Source: Duganella flavida (lineage in GTDB: Bacteria > Pseudomonadota > Gammaproteobacteria > Burkholderiales > Burkholderiaceae_D). From it: a stretch of 64,000 bases of DNA. Below, in pieces: positions 44,980 through 54,947 of this stretch. The stretch lies in assembly GCF_009857445.1 (NCBI RefSeq), contig NZ_WWCN01000008.1, positions 186,001 to 250,000 of the forward strand, given 5' to 3'. The notes beneath the pieces were generated by a model. That model had not been told where the DNA came from and searched no databases. It worked only from the letters and a program-made list of their open reading frames with translations. Within the stretch, counting starts at the first letter, position 1; the number at the start of each line of letters is the position of its first letter. A program made the translations under genes and the position numbers.

Positions 44980-45403
44980 GGTAGTGCTCCTGAATTCTGT
45001 GGTGGGGTGTGCTAAACGATGTGGCGAAAGGCTGCGGCGCGGCCACGGAATACTAGGCGCGGCAACCGATCGGTAGTTTTAGCAGGTGCGAAAAAGCTGG
45101 GAGCATCGGTACGACTTTCCTGATTTTTTGAAGGCAGGTGCGGCTTATGGCCGGCACTGGGGTACAACAGGGACGCGGATTAAACGCGTGCTAGTAGACG
45201 CGCTGCTAGCGATAGGGCGCTGGCAGGCGATAGCAGGAAAGCGGATAGGTGCAGATGCGAGATCATTCCTAGAATGTAAGCGATCCCCGCCGCAGCCGTC
45301 AAGCGATTTGATGTGAAGAAGAGTTATGCGTATTTGACATCGTTAGTATAAAAACATAGGATCGGGGCGATGCTTGCTGCCACTACTCCTGGAAAGGGAC
45401 GAG
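44980..45403. other. Intergenic region between leuA and the divergent exported-protein gene
   Basis: About 420 bp without a convincing gene. A 76-codon frame at 45086-45316 has an unusual basic composition, no ribosome-binding site and no recognisable family. The leuA side probably holds the leuA promoter, but no leucine-rich leader peptide, T-box or clear -35/-10 pair could be identified. No repeat or RNA gene was seen. Confidence 0.5.
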
Positions 45404-46324
45404 ATGAAACGCATGTTGAGTGCCATCTTTGTTTTTCTGACTTCTGTAGCCAATGCCGCGCCGGGCGACGGCATCCGCTTTGACCAGCATAAGACTGTCG
45501 ATGGCTATTTGTTAGTCGTTCGCGGCACGCCGGGGCAGGCAGCGGATATTTTGGCGAGCGCCTATCAGCAGAAAGCGCAAGCCTTGTGCGAAGGTGCGCT
45601 GTTACCAAATCCACCGCTGGCAAGTGAGTATCCTTGGATCGACGGTGGCAATAATTTCTTATTCCCTGCCGGTGGTATTTTGTTGCCAATGCGGGTGCCG
45701 CACTGGGTTAAACAGGCGCCGTCATTAAGCGGCAAGGTGGAATGCCCTGGTGCAGAATGGCAAGCCGCCACTCCGCTGCGGTTGGCCATTGATGGTAATC
45801 TTGGAAGTGTCATTGCGTATTTTGATCAGGGTTTTGCTTCGTTCAATCGGGAGCAGTTGGAGGTTCCAGCTCCTGGTGCTACTTTCACTCAAATTGCGGC
45901 GAAGGCAGTGACGGAGGCATTCCGTGAACGCGGCTACGCGGTCGAAACAGCGCCGGAAGTAGCGCCGGGAGGCATGCGCATCGTGATTGACAAGCGTCCC
46001 GTCAGCGGTGAGTTTTTTGATGGCGTCGTCATGATGACCAAGCTAAATATGTTCGGGATAGACGAACGTAGTGTCGCGTTTTGCAGTTTTCGGATTGCGG
46101 CGCAGCTTAAAGACGCCAGCGAGCCCCTGATTCTTGGCCAGATGAATACAAGGGAGAGGATCCCTCCCATTTACGCAAACTGGAAAGAGCAAATGGCGAA
46201 TGGGCCTTCAGACGCTATTAATGCGCATGCTTACGAGGTTCTGGCCCGCATCGTGAATGTTGACGTGAAAGCTGTCATACATGCGATACCGGCTGAAACG
46301 CTTGATAAACTGGTGCAGCCTTAG
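45404..46324 (+). CDS. Exported hypothetical protein, 306 aa
   Basis: It begins with a signal peptide (MKRMLSAIFVFLTSVANAAPG). The mature part is not recognised. It has IRFDQHKTVDGYLLVVRGTPGQAADILASAY, a Cys pair (ALCEGALLP and KVECPG), and a conserved-looking C-terminal region (NAHAYEVLARIVNVDVKAVIH). GGAAAGGGA precedes the ATG. Its last four bases overlap the end of the convergent selD. Confidence 0.65.
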   Translation: MKRMLSAIFVFLTSVANAAPGDGIRFDQHKTVDGYLLVVRGTPGQAADILASAYQQKAQALCEGALLPNPPLASEYPWIDGGNNFLFPAGGILLPMRVPHWVKQAPSLSGKVECPGAEWQAATPLRLAIDGNLGSVIAYFDQGFASFNREQLEVPAPGATFTQIAAKAVTEAFRERGYAVETAPEVAPGGMRIVIDKRPVSGEFFDGVVMMTKLNMFGIDERSVAFCSFRIAAQLKDASEPLILGQMNTRERIPPIYANWKEQMANGPSDAINAHAYEVLARIVNVDVKAVIHAIPAETLDKLVQP

Positions 46325-47385
46325 CATTCTGGCTGCGCCGCTGTGACGTTGACGCGTGCAGGGCCATCCGCCATACGGCCGATGACGGCGGCTTCGCCGA
46401 AGCCTTGATTGCGGAATATCTCCAGCACTTCATCTACGCTGCTGGCATTGCACGAGACCAGCAGACCGCCCGAGGTTTGCGGGTCGGTCAGCAGCGAGTG
46501 CTGGGCCGGCGTGATCGATTCGGCCAACGTGACGTCGCTGCCGTAGGCAGCCCAGTTGCGGCCGGAGGCGCCGGTGAAGTAGCCGTCATGCGCCAGTTGT
46601 TCTACGCCCGGCAGCAGCGGGATCTGTTTCATGTCCAGATGCGCTTCCAGCTTGGCGCCGCGCGCCAGTTCCAGCAGGTGGCCCAGCAAACCAAAGCCGG
46701 TGACGTCGGTCAGCGCGTGCACGCCGGTCAGTTCGGACAAGGCCTTGCCTGGCTTATTCAGCTTGGTGGTATTGGCGATCATGGCCTGGTAGCCCGCGTC
46801 ATCGAGCGCGCCTTTTTTTAGTGCGGCCGACAGCACGCCTACGCCCAGTGGTTTGCCCAGCACCAGTACGTCGCCTGCTTTGGCGTCGGCGTTGCGCTTT
46901 ACTTTCGATGGATGGATCAGGCCCATCACCACCAGCCCGTAGATCGGCTCCACCGAATCGATGGTGTGGCCGCCTGCAATCGGAATGCCCGCTTCGGCGC
47001 AAATCGATTCGCCGCCTTTGATGATCTGACCGATGGTTTCAATCGGCAGTTTGTTGATCGGCATGCCCACCAAGGCCAGCGCCATGATCGGCGTACCGCC
47101 CATCGCGTACACGTCGGAGATAGCGTTGGTGGCGGCGATGCGGCCGAAATCAAACGGATCGTCCACGATCGGCATGAAGAAATCCGTAGTGGCGATCAGC
47201 GCCTGTTCGTCATTGAGCTTGTAGACGGCGGCATCGTCAGAGGTTTCGATCCCCACCAGCAGTTCCTTCGGCACCGCGAAACCGCTGGAGTTCTTCAGGA
47301 TTTCGGACAGCACGCCGGGCGCGATTTTGCAGCCGCAGCCGCCGCCGTGGGAGAAAGAGGTCAGTTTGATTGCTTCGTTGCTCAT
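46321..47385 (-). CDS. selD: Selenide, water dikinase (selenophosphate synthase; SenC role possible)
   Basis: A 354-residue enzyme making selenophosphate from selenide and ATP. The N-terminal GGGCGCK loop places Cys17 and Lys20 exactly as in E. coli SelD, with Cys rather than Sec. The ATP-binding AIM-synthase fold follows, with [27 protein letters not shown] and [11 protein letters not shown]. It diverges from the SenA-like gene across 31 bp, the arrangement expected if it supplies selenophosphate for selenoneine. No selA, selB or selU is in the window, so a role in selenoprotein or tRNA selenation cannot be judged. AGGA precedes the ATG. Confidence 0.94.
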   Translation of the reverse strand: MSNEAIKLTSFSHGGGCGCKIAPGVLSEILKNSSGFAVPKELLVGIETSDDAAVYKLNDEQALIATTDFFMPIVDDPFDFGRIAATNAISDVYAMGGTPIMALALVGMPINKLPIETIGQIIKGGESICAEAGIPIAGGHTIDSVEPIYGLVVMGLIHPSKVKRNADAKAGDVLVLGKPLGVGVLSAALKKGALDDAGYQAMIANTTKLNKPGKALSELTGVHALTDVTGFGLLGHLLELARGAKLEAHLDMKQIPLLPGVEQLAHDGYFTGASGRNWAAYGSDVTLAESITPAQHSLLTDPQTSGGLLVSCNASSVDEVLEIFRNQGFGEAAVIGRMADGPARVNVTAAQPEC

Positions 47386-47416
47386 GATGGGAATCCTGTT
47401 GTATTACAATCGGCGC

Positions 47417-48619
47417 ATGACTTCCAGCTCTTCTTCCTTCCGGAACGCCACGTCGCAGCAGCTGGCCGAGGCCCTGCAGCATGCACGGGATTATACGCTG
47501 TCGCTGTTCGAGTGTTTTGCCGCCGCCGGCATGGATGCATCACCGCGCGTGCCGCAGCTACGCATGATTAATCCGCCTTTGTGGGAGCTGGCCCGCATCG
47601 CCTGGTTCGCCGAGTGGTACATCCTGCGCGAAGCGGCATCCAGCCACCCGGCAGACGCCAACGGCAACTGCCTGCTGACCAAGGGCGATGACTGGTTCGA
47701 CGCCGAGCGCGTGCCGCAACGCGCGCGCTGGACACTGGACTTGCCGAGCACCGGCGGCGTCAAGACCTACTGCCACGAAGTGCTGGACCGCGTGCTGGAT
47801 AAACTGTCGCGCGAGGCCAACACGGACGACGCCCTGTACCCCTATCGCCTGGCGCTGGCGCAGGAAGACATGCACGGCGAAGCCTTCCTCTATACCTTGC
47901 AGACACTGGGCCTGCCAGCGCCGCTGCCACATATCGGCGACGCGCAGGGCGCCTTCGCGCCGTCAGAAATCGGCTTCCCCGGCGGTGCGCTGCAACTGGG
48001 GAGCAAGGCCGGCGCCGGCTTCACATTTGATAACGAACGCGGACAGCACGCCTTCCATGTAGCGCCGTTTCGCATGGATAGTGGTTTGGTAACCAACGCC
48101 CAGTATGCAGATTTCGTCACTGATGGCGGCTACGACAACCGCCAGTTCTGGAGCAATGCGGGCGCGGATTGGCTGATGCGGCAGGAGCGTTCCGCACCGC
48201 GTTTCTGGCAGCGCGACGGCGGGCAGTGGCGCACCATGCGCTTTGGGAAGCTGTCCACGCTGGGTGGAGGCGAGCCGGTAAGGCACGTGAATCTATATGA
48301 AGCACAGGCCTATTGCGCCTGGGCCGGACGCCGCCTGCCCACGGAAGCCGAATGGGAGTATGCCGCGCTTTCGGGCCACCCAGCCTTCCGCTGGGGCCAG
48401 CTGTGGGAGTGGACTGCCTCGCCGTTCGAGCCTTATCCCGGTTTCGAGGCGGACCGTTACCGCGAATACTCCGCACCGTGGTTCCACACCCACCAGGTGC
48501 TGCGTGGTGCTTCATTCGCTACGCCATCGCGTTTTGGCTCGGCCAAATTCCGTCATTTTCAGCTGCCGGAGCGCGACGATCTCTTTGCAGGATTCCGCAC
48601 CTGCGCCTGGCCCGGATAG
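47417..48619 (+). CDS. senA: SenA-like EgtB paralogue (putative selenoneine synthase) with altered metal site
   Basis: A 400-residue protein with an N-terminal DinB-like domain and a C-terminal FGE-sulfatase domain ([50 protein letters not shown]), the architecture of EgtB and of selenoneine synthase SenA. Placement back-to-back with selD favours SenA. Compared with the EgtB at 39009, the iron-ligand positions read R60 (ELARIAW instead of HLAHTTW) and Q149 (QEDMH instead of HEQQH); only H153 remains. It either uses other ligands or is inactive. No SenB glycosyltransferase is nearby. The start is ATG 47417. Confidence 0.75.
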   Translation: MTSSSSSFRNATSQQLAEALQHARDYTLSLFECFAAAGMDASPRVPQLRMINPPLWELARIAWFAEWYILREAASSHPADANGNCLLTKGDDWFDAERVPQRARWTLDLPSTGGVKTYCHEVLDRVLDKLSREANTDDALYPYRLALAQEDMHGEAFLYTLQTLGLPAPLPHIGDAQGAFAPSEIGFPGGALQLGSKAGAGFTFDNERGQHAFHVAPFRMDSGLVTNAQYADFVTDGGYDNRQFWSNAGADWLMRQERSAPRFWQRDGGQWRTMRFGKLSTLGGGEPVRHVNLYEAQAYCAWAGRRLPTEAEWEYAALSGHPAFRWGQLWEWTASPFEPYPGFEADRYREYSAPWFHTHQVLRGASFATPSRFGSAKFRHFQLPERDDLFAGFRTCAWPG

Positions 48620-48681
48620 TTTCGCTTTTGGCGGGGGCTCTGCTATGCTTTTTGTTTTCGATAAAAACAAGGGCGCCCTCC

Positions 48682-49962
48682 ATGAAACTGAAGCATCTCC
48701 TGATTTCTACCGCCATCCTGGGCGCGGTTGCGCAAACCAACGCAGCGGACCAAGTCACTGTGATCCGCGCCGGTAAGCTGGTCGACGTGGTCGCCGGCGC
48801 CGTGCTGAAAGACCAATCCATCGTTATCACCGGCGAGCGCATTAGCGCCGTCGGCCCGACCGCTTCGATCACCGTGCCGGCGGGCGCCAAGGTGATCGAC
48901 CTGTCGGCGCAGACCGTGCTGCCAGGCCTGATCGACATGCATACCCACCTGACCGCTGATCCTTATCTGAGCGGCTACAACTCGCTGGGCGTATCGGACA
49001 CCCGCGCCGCGCTGTACGGCGTACGTTCCGCGCGTAAAACGCTGGAAGCCGGTTTCACCACCGTCCGTAACGTCGGCGCCGGCGGCTTTGGCGACGTGGC
49101 GCTGCGCGATGCCATCAACGACGGCGACTTTATCGGCCCGCGCATGCGCACCGCTGGTTACGCCATCGGCATCAAGGGCGGCCACTGCGACGAAAACCTG
49201 CTGCCGCCGGATATGAACTTCACCGGCCGCGGCGTGGCCGACGGCCCGTGGGAAGCGCGCGCCAAGGTGCGCGAGATGGCCAAGTACGGTGCGGATGTGA
49301 TCAAGATCTGCGCATCCGGCGGCGTGCTGTCGAAAGGTGACGAGCCGGGCGCACAGCAGTACACGCTGGAGGAGATGCAAGCCATCGTCAACGAAGCGCA
49401 TAAGCTGGGCCGCAAGGTGGCAGCGCACGCCCACGGCACCAGCGCGATTCACGATGCGATTGTCGCCGGTGTGGATTCGATTGAACACGCAAGCCTGATC
49501 GATGAAGCCAACATCAAGCTGGCGAAAGAGAAGGGCACCTACCTGGTGATGGATATCTACGACGATGACTTCATTCTGCAGGAAGGCGAGAAGGCCGGCA
49601 TGTTGCCGGAGTCGATCGAAAAAGAAAAAGCACTCGGCCAGCTGCAGCGCGATAACTTCCGCAAAGCCTTCAACGGCGGCGCCAAAATGGCCTTCGGTAC
49701 CGACGCCGGCGTTTATCCGCACGGCGACAACGCCAAGCAGTTCTACTACATGGTCAAATACGGCATGAACTCGATGCAGGCCATCCAGGCTGCGACCATC
49801 AACGCCGCCGACCTGCTGGGCTGGAAAGACCGCGTCGGTTCGATCAGCGCGGGCAAGTTCGCCGACATCATCGCCGTCAAGGGCAATGCAGCCGAAGACG
49901 CCACCGAACTGACCAAAGTGTCGTTTGTAATGAAGGGCGGTACGGTAGTCCGTCAGCAGTAA
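48682..49962 (+). CDS. Exported amidohydrolase, Xaa-Pro dipeptidase-like
   Basis: A 426-residue metal-dependent hydrolase with a signal peptide (cleavage after QTNAA). Amidohydrolase-superfamily ligands are visible: HTH in LIDMHTHL, a probable carboxylated Lys in VIKICASGG, His in KVAAHAHGTSAI and SIEHAS, and Asp in FGTDAGVYPHGDN. This matches the imidazolonepropionase-like/prolidase-type group that removes N-acyl or Xaa-Pro residues. The true start is ATG 48682; the longer upstream frame overlaps the SenA-like gene. A partial inverted repeat (TTGTTTT-CGAT-AAAAACAA) lies 12 bp upstream. Confidence 0.88.
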   Translation: MKLKHLLISTAILGAVAQTNAADQVTVIRAGKLVDVVAGAVLKDQSIVITGERISAVGPTASITVPAGAKVIDLSAQTVLPGLIDMHTHLTADPYLSGYNSLGVSDTRAALYGVRSARKTLEAGFTTVRNVGAGGFGDVALRDAINDGDFIGPRMRTAGYAIGIKGGHCDENLLPPDMNFTGRGVADGPWEARAKVREMAKYGADVIKICASGGVLSKGDEPGAQQYTLEEMQAIVNEAHKLGRKVAAHAHGTSAIHDAIVAGVDSIEHASLIDEANIKLAKEKGTYLVMDIYDDDFILQEGEKAGMLPESIEKEKALGQLQRDNFRKAFNGGAKMAFGTDAGVYPHGDNAKQFYYMVKYGMNSMQAIQAATINAADLLGWKDRVGSISAGKFADIIAVKGNAAEDATELTKVSFVMKGGTVVRQQ

Positions 49963-50055
49963 TGTGCTGCTAATGGTCTCGCAGGTCATCATGCTGGCTC
50001 GCGAGGCCATGTGGGCGGTGTAGGGAGAAGTTGTTTTTCTTTTTATACTGGTTGA

Positions 50056-51324
50056 ATGCGTGCTTTACTTCTCTCTGTATTGTTGGTGCTGAGCGCTTGT
50101 GGTGGTGGTTCCGGTTCCTCCTCCGGAAATGCCACCGCAGGTAGTTCTTCCAGCGGCTCCACTGCCTCCACCACCTTTTCCGTTTCCGATCCCGCCACCG
50201 TTGGTTCGCTGGCAGCGATGACGGACGCGCTGGTGGTCGGCGATCATATCGTGGTGCGTTCGCGCTCCGCCTCCTTCGTCACCAAGAATGGCCAGCCGGC
50301 GTATGCGGGCACGCGGCTTAGCGTGCTGGATAAGCAGGGCAAGCTGGTCTCCAGCACCGACTACGGTTTCTCGCTGGCCGCCGGCTACACAGGCGAGTGG
50401 CTGATGCTGCTGTCGCCGGATGGCTTCATCATGGTGCAGGCCAGCGCCGGTACCAAGTTGCTGCACTTCGACGCGCAGGCCAAGCTGGCCGGCAGCGCCA
50501 CCGATCTTTATCCGGTCGTAGCGGCGACATCCACCACTGAATATGCGGCGGCCGAAAACGGCGGCGCGGTGGATGGTAACGGCTTCTGGGTGGCCACTAC
50601 TTTCTCGCTGCTGCCGGTCACTGACAAGACCCAGTATGTGCTCAAGCTGTGCAAATTCGATTTCAACGGCAAGCAGCTTACGCCGCCATTCATGATTTCC
50701 ACCTCGGCGTTGCATCCGCGCGTGGCGGCGGACGGCGGCGTAGTGCTCGCATCATGGATGGAAGGTGGCGGCGCCACGCTGGCCATGTGGGCCAAGGGCG
50801 CGGGCGCCCCGACCATCCGCTCAATCAATACCGGCGGCTCGCAGCCCTATCCGGTAGCGCTTAACGCCAGCGGAAAAATGGGCGTGCTGTGGAACGGTAA
50901 AGCCACCATCACCACCACCGGCGGTGTGATGGGAGTGGCGGTCGATAACAACGGCGCGCCAGTGCTGCCCACCGGCCGCACCGACCTGACGCAGGAGACT
51001 CTGTCCACCAACTGGAACGGCAACCCGCATGAGACGGAGATCGATGCGCATGCCTTCAGCGGCGGCCTCTCCATCGCCAGCAGCGTGTATGGAACGTTCA
51101 AGACTGGAGACCCGAGCAGCGATATACTGGTGCTGGCCGATTACACGATCGGTTCAGATGCGCTGTCGGCGCAAACGCCGTCGGTATCCCGCTTCATCCT
51201 GCCTGGCCGCGCCGCGCTGGGCACTAGTCCCGTGTTCCGCCAGATGCTGTTTGCCGATCACGCCGTGCTGCTGGCCGGCGACGACGATCACCTGTTGGCT
51301 TATAACGTCACGCGCAGCCGCTGA
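50056..51324 (+). CDS. Hypothetical lipoprotein
   Basis: A 422-residue protein with a lipoprotein signal (LLVLSAC lipobox at residue 15) followed by a Gly/Ser-rich linker, as in many Oxalobacteraceae surface lipoproteins. The mature part consists of repeated beta strands suggestive of a propeller (LSVLDKQGKLVSSTDYGF, LLHFDAQAKLAG, LKLCKFDFNGKQL, VLASWMEGGGATLA). No catalytic motif is recognised. Confidence 0.7.
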   Translation: MRALLLSVLLVLSACGGGSGSSSGNATAGSSSSGSTASTTFSVSDPATVGSLAAMTDALVVGDHIVVRSRSASFVTKNGQPAYAGTRLSVLDKQGKLVSSTDYGFSLAAGYTGEWLMLLSPDGFIMVQASAGTKLLHFDAQAKLAGSATDLYPVVAATSTTEYAAAENGGAVDGNGFWVATTFSLLPVTDKTQYVLKLCKFDFNGKQLTPPFMISTSALHPRVAADGGVVLASWMEGGGATLAMWAKGAGAPTIRSINTGGSQPYPVALNASGKMGVLWNGKATITTTGGVMGVAVDNNGAPVLPTGRTDLTQETLSTNWNGNPHETEIDAHAFSGGLSIASSVYGTFKTGDPSSDILVLADYTIGSDALSAQTPSVSRFILPGRAALGTSPVFRQMLFADHAVLLAGDDDHLLAYNVTRSR

Positions 51325-51327
51325 ACC

Positions 51328-51344
51328 CTGTTTGTCGTAGACAA
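51328..51344. repeat. Short perfect hairpin after the lipoprotein gene
   Basis: GTTTGTC-GTA-GACAAAC, 7-bp arms with a 3-base loop, beginning 4 bases after the stop and 42 bp before the chemoreceptor gene. It could be a weak terminator or a protein-binding palindrome. There is no U-tract. Confidence 0.3.
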
Positions 51345-51385
51345 ACTCATCAATTTGCGGCATCGTCTGTCGTTTTGCAAACGGG

Positions 51386-53044
51386 ATGATGATGGAAGCG
51401 TTTAAAAAACTAAAAATTGGTACCCAGCTGGCGCTGAGCTTCGGGACGTTGACTGCGCTGATGCTGATCATGGCGACCTTCGCCATCGTACGTACCAACT
51501 CGATCACCAACGCCTTCCACAACGAGCAGCAGCTGATGGACACCAAGCTGGAGCCGATGTACGTGGCGCGCGAAGCGTTGGCGCAGACCGGCCTGGCCGC
51601 GCGTAATGCCTACATCTTTGCCGACGATGCGCAGGCCGCAAAAGAACTTACACTGCTGGACGAGCAGCGCGCTGTCTATTTGGCCGCGCTGGAGAAAATG
51701 ACCCCTGCCTTCAAGGGCGATGCCAATTTCGACAAGGTGCGCAGCGGCTTGCTGAAGATGGCTGATGCGCTCAAGCGCGTGCGCGAGCTGCGCACTGCCG
51801 GTGACGCGCAAGCCTTCGCCGCCTTCCTGACCAACGAATGCAGCCCGTTGCGCCGCCAGATCGTGGCCGATATCGCCGTGGTGCTGAAGGCCGCACAGGA
51901 CGAGACTCGCGCCGCCAGCGCCGGCGTGGATGCGCATGCGAACGACGCCTTCCTGTGGATCGTGCTGCAAGCGGTGCTGTCGCTGGTGGTGAGCATGGCG
52001 ATTGCGTGGGTGAATACGCAGATGCTGCTCAAGCAGCTGGGCGGCGAGCCTGCCTACGCCACCGATATCGCCAACAAGATCGCCGAGGGCGACCTGTCGG
52101 TGAACGTGGAAGTGAAAGCCAACGACAAAACCAGCCTGCTACACGCGATTGCGGCCATGCGCGACAGCCTGTCGTCCATCGTCGGCCAGGTACGCGAGGG
52201 GACTAACCACATCACCACCGCCTCGTCGGAAATCGCCAGCGGCAACCGCGATCTGTCGGCGCGTACCGAGCACCAGTCGGAATCGCTGGAGAAGGTCGCC
52301 ACGGCGATGGAAGAACTGACCGGCACCGTGCGCCAGAATGCGCACAACGCCATGCAGGCCAATACGCTGGCAGTGTCGGCGTCCAATGTGTCGGAGCAGG
52401 GTGGGCAGGTGATGGAGCAGGTGACTGAGACCATGGCGTCGATTAACGCGTCGTCGAAGAAGATCGCCAACATCATTTCGGTCATCGACGGCATCGCCTT
52501 CCAGACCAATATCCTGGCGTTGAACGCGGCGGTGGAAGCAGCGCGCGCCGGTGAGCAGGGGCGCGGCTTTGCTGTCGTGGCGACCGAGGTGCGCAGCCTT
52601 GCGCAGCGTTCGGCCGCAGCGGCCAAGGAAATCAAGACGCTGATCGATGACTCGGTCGACAAAGTAGGCGCCGGCTCTGCGCAAGTGCACAAGGCCGCAG
52701 AGACCATGCATGAAGTGGTGACCAGCGTGAAACGCGTGACCGAGATCATGGGCGAAATCAGTGGCGCCAGCATGGAGCAGACGGCCGGTATCGAGCAAGT
52801 CAACAACGCCATCGGCGAAATGGACAGCATGACGCAGCAGAACACTGCGTTGGTCGAGCAGGCGTCGGCCGCCGCACAGGAGTTGCAGGACCAGGCCACC
52901 AGTCTGGCCCACGTGGTGGACGTATTCAAGCTGGAGTCGCACACCGCCAGCGTGACTGGCCTGCGTGGCCGAGCGCGCAAGCCTGCCGCTGCTCCTGCCG
53001 CATCGCACGCTGACGACGAAATCCGCCGCATCGCCAACGGTTAA
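51386..53044 (+). CDS. Methyl-accepting chemotaxis protein
   Basis: A 552-residue receptor: TM helix (about 14-36), a periplasmic four-helix-bundle domain (about 40-190), TM helix (about 195-218), a HAMP-like segment and the cytoplasmic signalling hairpin. The kinase-control tip is intact ([28 protein letters not shown]), with typical methylation helices. No CheR-binding pentapeptide is at the C-terminus. Three successive ATG codons (51386, 51389, 51392) could start translation. It is an intact relative of the broken receptor at 41873. Confidence 0.92.
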   Translation: MMMEAFKKLKIGTQLALSFGTLTALMLIMATFAIVRTNSITNAFHNEQQLMDTKLEPMYVAREALAQTGLAARNAYIFADDAQAAKELTLLDEQRAVYLAALEKMTPAFKGDANFDKVRSGLLKMADALKRVRELRTAGDAQAFAAFLTNECSPLRRQIVADIAVVLKAAQDETRAASAGVDAHANDAFLWIVLQAVLSLVVSMAIAWVNTQMLLKQLGGEPAYATDIANKIAEGDLSVNVEVKANDKTSLLHAIAAMRDSLSSIVGQVREGTNHITTASSEIASGNRDLSARTEHQSESLEKVATAMEELTGTVRQNAHNAMQANTLAVSASNVSEQGGQVMEQVTETMASINASSKKIANIISVIDGIAFQTNILALNAAVEAARAGEQGRGFAVVATEVRSLAQRSAAAAKEIKTLIDDSVDKVGAGSAQVHKAAETMHEVVTSVKRVTEIMGEISGASMEQTAGIEQVNNAIGEMDSMTQQNTALVEQASAAAQELQDQATSLAHVVDVFKLESHTASVTGLRGRARKPAAAPAASHADDEIRRIANG

Positions 53045-53126
53045 TGAAGATGCATTAATCACTTGCATGCAGCACGTTGCTCATTACATAATTGAAAAAT
53101 AATTATCATGATGGGGAGTGTGCTGC

Positions 53127-54947
53127 ATGAAGCGCGTATTCAAATGGCTGGCGATTGCGCTGGCTACCGTGGTACTGGTGGTGGCGGCACTGATCGCCCA
53201 TACGATTTACTTCAAGCCGCTGAAACTGAACTGGTTCTACACCAGGGTGTTTGCGGCATTCGCCATCGACAGTCCGGAGATGCTGTCGTCCATGCGCATC
53301 CTGCCCGGCTGGGCGGACTTTTACAGCGCCAAGCTGGATGACGCTTCGCCCGCGCGCGAGCAAAAGGCGCTGGAGCTGGTGAAGAACAGCCTCGCCACGC
53401 TCAAACAATACGACCGCAATCAGCTGGACCGCGAAGGCCAGCTGTCGTACGACACGCTGTCCTACTACCTGCAGATACAAGCGGACGGCGAAGCGTTCGA
53501 CAAGCACGACTTCCCGGTCAACCAGATGCAGGGCGTGCAAAGCGCGCTGCCGGATTTCATGGGGCAGGTGCACCAGGTTGGAAGCAAGGTCGAGGCGGAG
53601 AACTACATCACGCGTTTGAAGCTGTTCCCGGTCAAATTCACGCAGCTGACGGAGAGCTTGCGCCTGCGTGAATCGCGCGGCATCATCCCGCCGCGCTTCA
53701 CGGTGGAGAAGGTGCTCAAGCAGATGAACGGCATGATCGCCGTCGCGCCAGAGCAGCATCCGCTGTACGTCACCTTCAAGGAAAAGCTGGACAAGATCCC
53801 CGCAGCGGAAATGGATGGCGATACGCGTACGCGCTTGCTGGCCGCCGTTGCTGGTGCTGTGAAGGACCAGGTGTATCCGGCCTATCGCGGCTTGATCAGC
53901 TACTTCGAGGCGCTGGCGCCCAAGGCCAAGGAAAACAACGGCGCATGGAGTCTGCCGAACGGCGACGCCTACTACGCCTGGGCTGTGCGCATGCACACTA
54001 CCACCAACATGACGCCGCAGCAGGTGCATGAACTGGGCCTGTCGGAAGTGGCGCGCGTGAGTACGGAGATGGACGCTATCCTGAAGTCGCAAGGCCTCAG
54101 TGATGGCACTATCGGCGCGCGCGTGCAGCAGCTGGCGCGTTCGCCCGACCAGCAATATGCGAATACCCCGGAAGGCAAGAAGGCCATGCTGGCGCAGTAT
54201 CAAGCTATTTTGGATGATGTGAACAAAGGCCTGGGCAGCGCGTTCGACCTGCGTCCTAAACTGGGCGTAAAAGTGGAGCAGGTGCCGCCGTCGTCGGAAG
54301 CGACTGCGCCGGGTGCGTATTACATGATGGGTTCTTTCGACGGCTCGCGTCCGGGCGTGTTCTACGCGAACATGCGCAATCCGGGCGATACGCCGAAATT
54401 CGCCATGCGCACGCTGGCTTATCACGAAGGCATACCAGGCCACCATTTCCAGATCGCGATTGCGCAGGAAATGCAGGACGTGCCGTTCTTCCGCCGCGTG
54501 CTGCCGTTCACTGCCTACCAGGAAGGCTGGGCGCTGTATGCCGAGCGGCTGGCGTATGAGATGGGCTTCGAGCAGAATCCGCTCGATAACCTCGGCCGCC
54601 TGCGCGATGAGATGATGCGTGCCACGCGACTGGTGGTCGATTCGGGTATTCACTACAAGCACTGGACGCGCGAGCAGGCCATCAGCTACATGATGGATAA
54701 CACCGGCATGGCCGAAGGCGATGTGACGGCGGAGATCGAGCGCTACTTCGTCGCGCCGGGGCAGGCCTTGGCGTACAAGGTCGGCATGCTGAAGATACTG
54801 GCGCTGCGCGAGCACGCCAAGCAGGAGCTGGGCGATAAATTCGATCTGAAGCAGTTCCATAACGAAGTGCTGTCGCATGGCGCCTTGCCGCTGTCGGTGC
54901 TGGAGCGCGTGATCAATGACTGGATCGCGAAGCGCAAGCAGGCATGA
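53127..54947 (+). CDS. DUF885 metallohydrolase-like membrane-anchored protein
   Basis: A 606-residue protein with an N-terminal membrane anchor (WLAIALATVVLVVAALIAHTIYF) and the DUF885 domain. The likely metal site is HEGIPGHHFQ, with a downstream Glu in TAYQEGWALYAERLAYEMG, resembling gluzincin peptidases. Function of DUF885 proteins is not settled, though peptidase activity is suspected. GGGGAG precedes the ATG at 53127. Its stop overlaps the start of the glycosyltransferase gene (ATGA). Confidence 0.87.
   Translation: MKRVFKWLAIALATVVLVVAALIAHTIYFKPLKLNWFYTRVFAAFAIDSPEMLSSMRILPGWADFYSAKLDDASPAREQKALELVKNSLATLKQYDRNQLDREGQLSYDTLSYYLQIQADGEAFDKHDFPVNQMQGVQSALPDFMGQVHQVGSKVEAENYITRLKLFPVKFTQLTESLRLRESRGIIPPRFTVEKVLKQMNGMIAVAPEQHPLYVTFKEKLDKIPAAEMDGDTRTRLLAAVAGAVKDQVYPAYRGLISYFEALAPKAKENNGAWSLPNGDAYYAWAVRMHTTTNMTPQQVHELGLSEVARVSTEMDAILKSQGLSDGTIGARVQQLARSPDQQYANTPEGKKAMLAQYQAILDDVNKGLGSAFDLRPKLGVKVEQVPPSSEATAPGAYYMMGSFDGSRPGVFYANMRNPGDTPKFAMRTLAYHEGIPGHHFQIAIAQEMQDVPFFRRVLPFTAYQEGWALYAERLAYEMGFEQNPLDNLGRLRDEMMRATRLVVDSGIHYKHWTREQAISYMMDNTGMAEGDVTAEIERYFVAPGQALAYKVGMLKILALREHAKQELGDKFDLKQFHNEVLSHGALPLSVLERVINDWIAKRKQA

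Noticed and set aside
44980-45100. Leucine attenuator or T-box upstream of leuA
   Set aside because: No leucine-rich leader peptide, no T-box and no terminator/antiterminator pair could be found.
45086-45316. 76-codon frame between leuA and the exported-protein gene
   Set aside because: No ribosome-binding site, no recognisable family and unusual composition; described only as part of the intergenic region.
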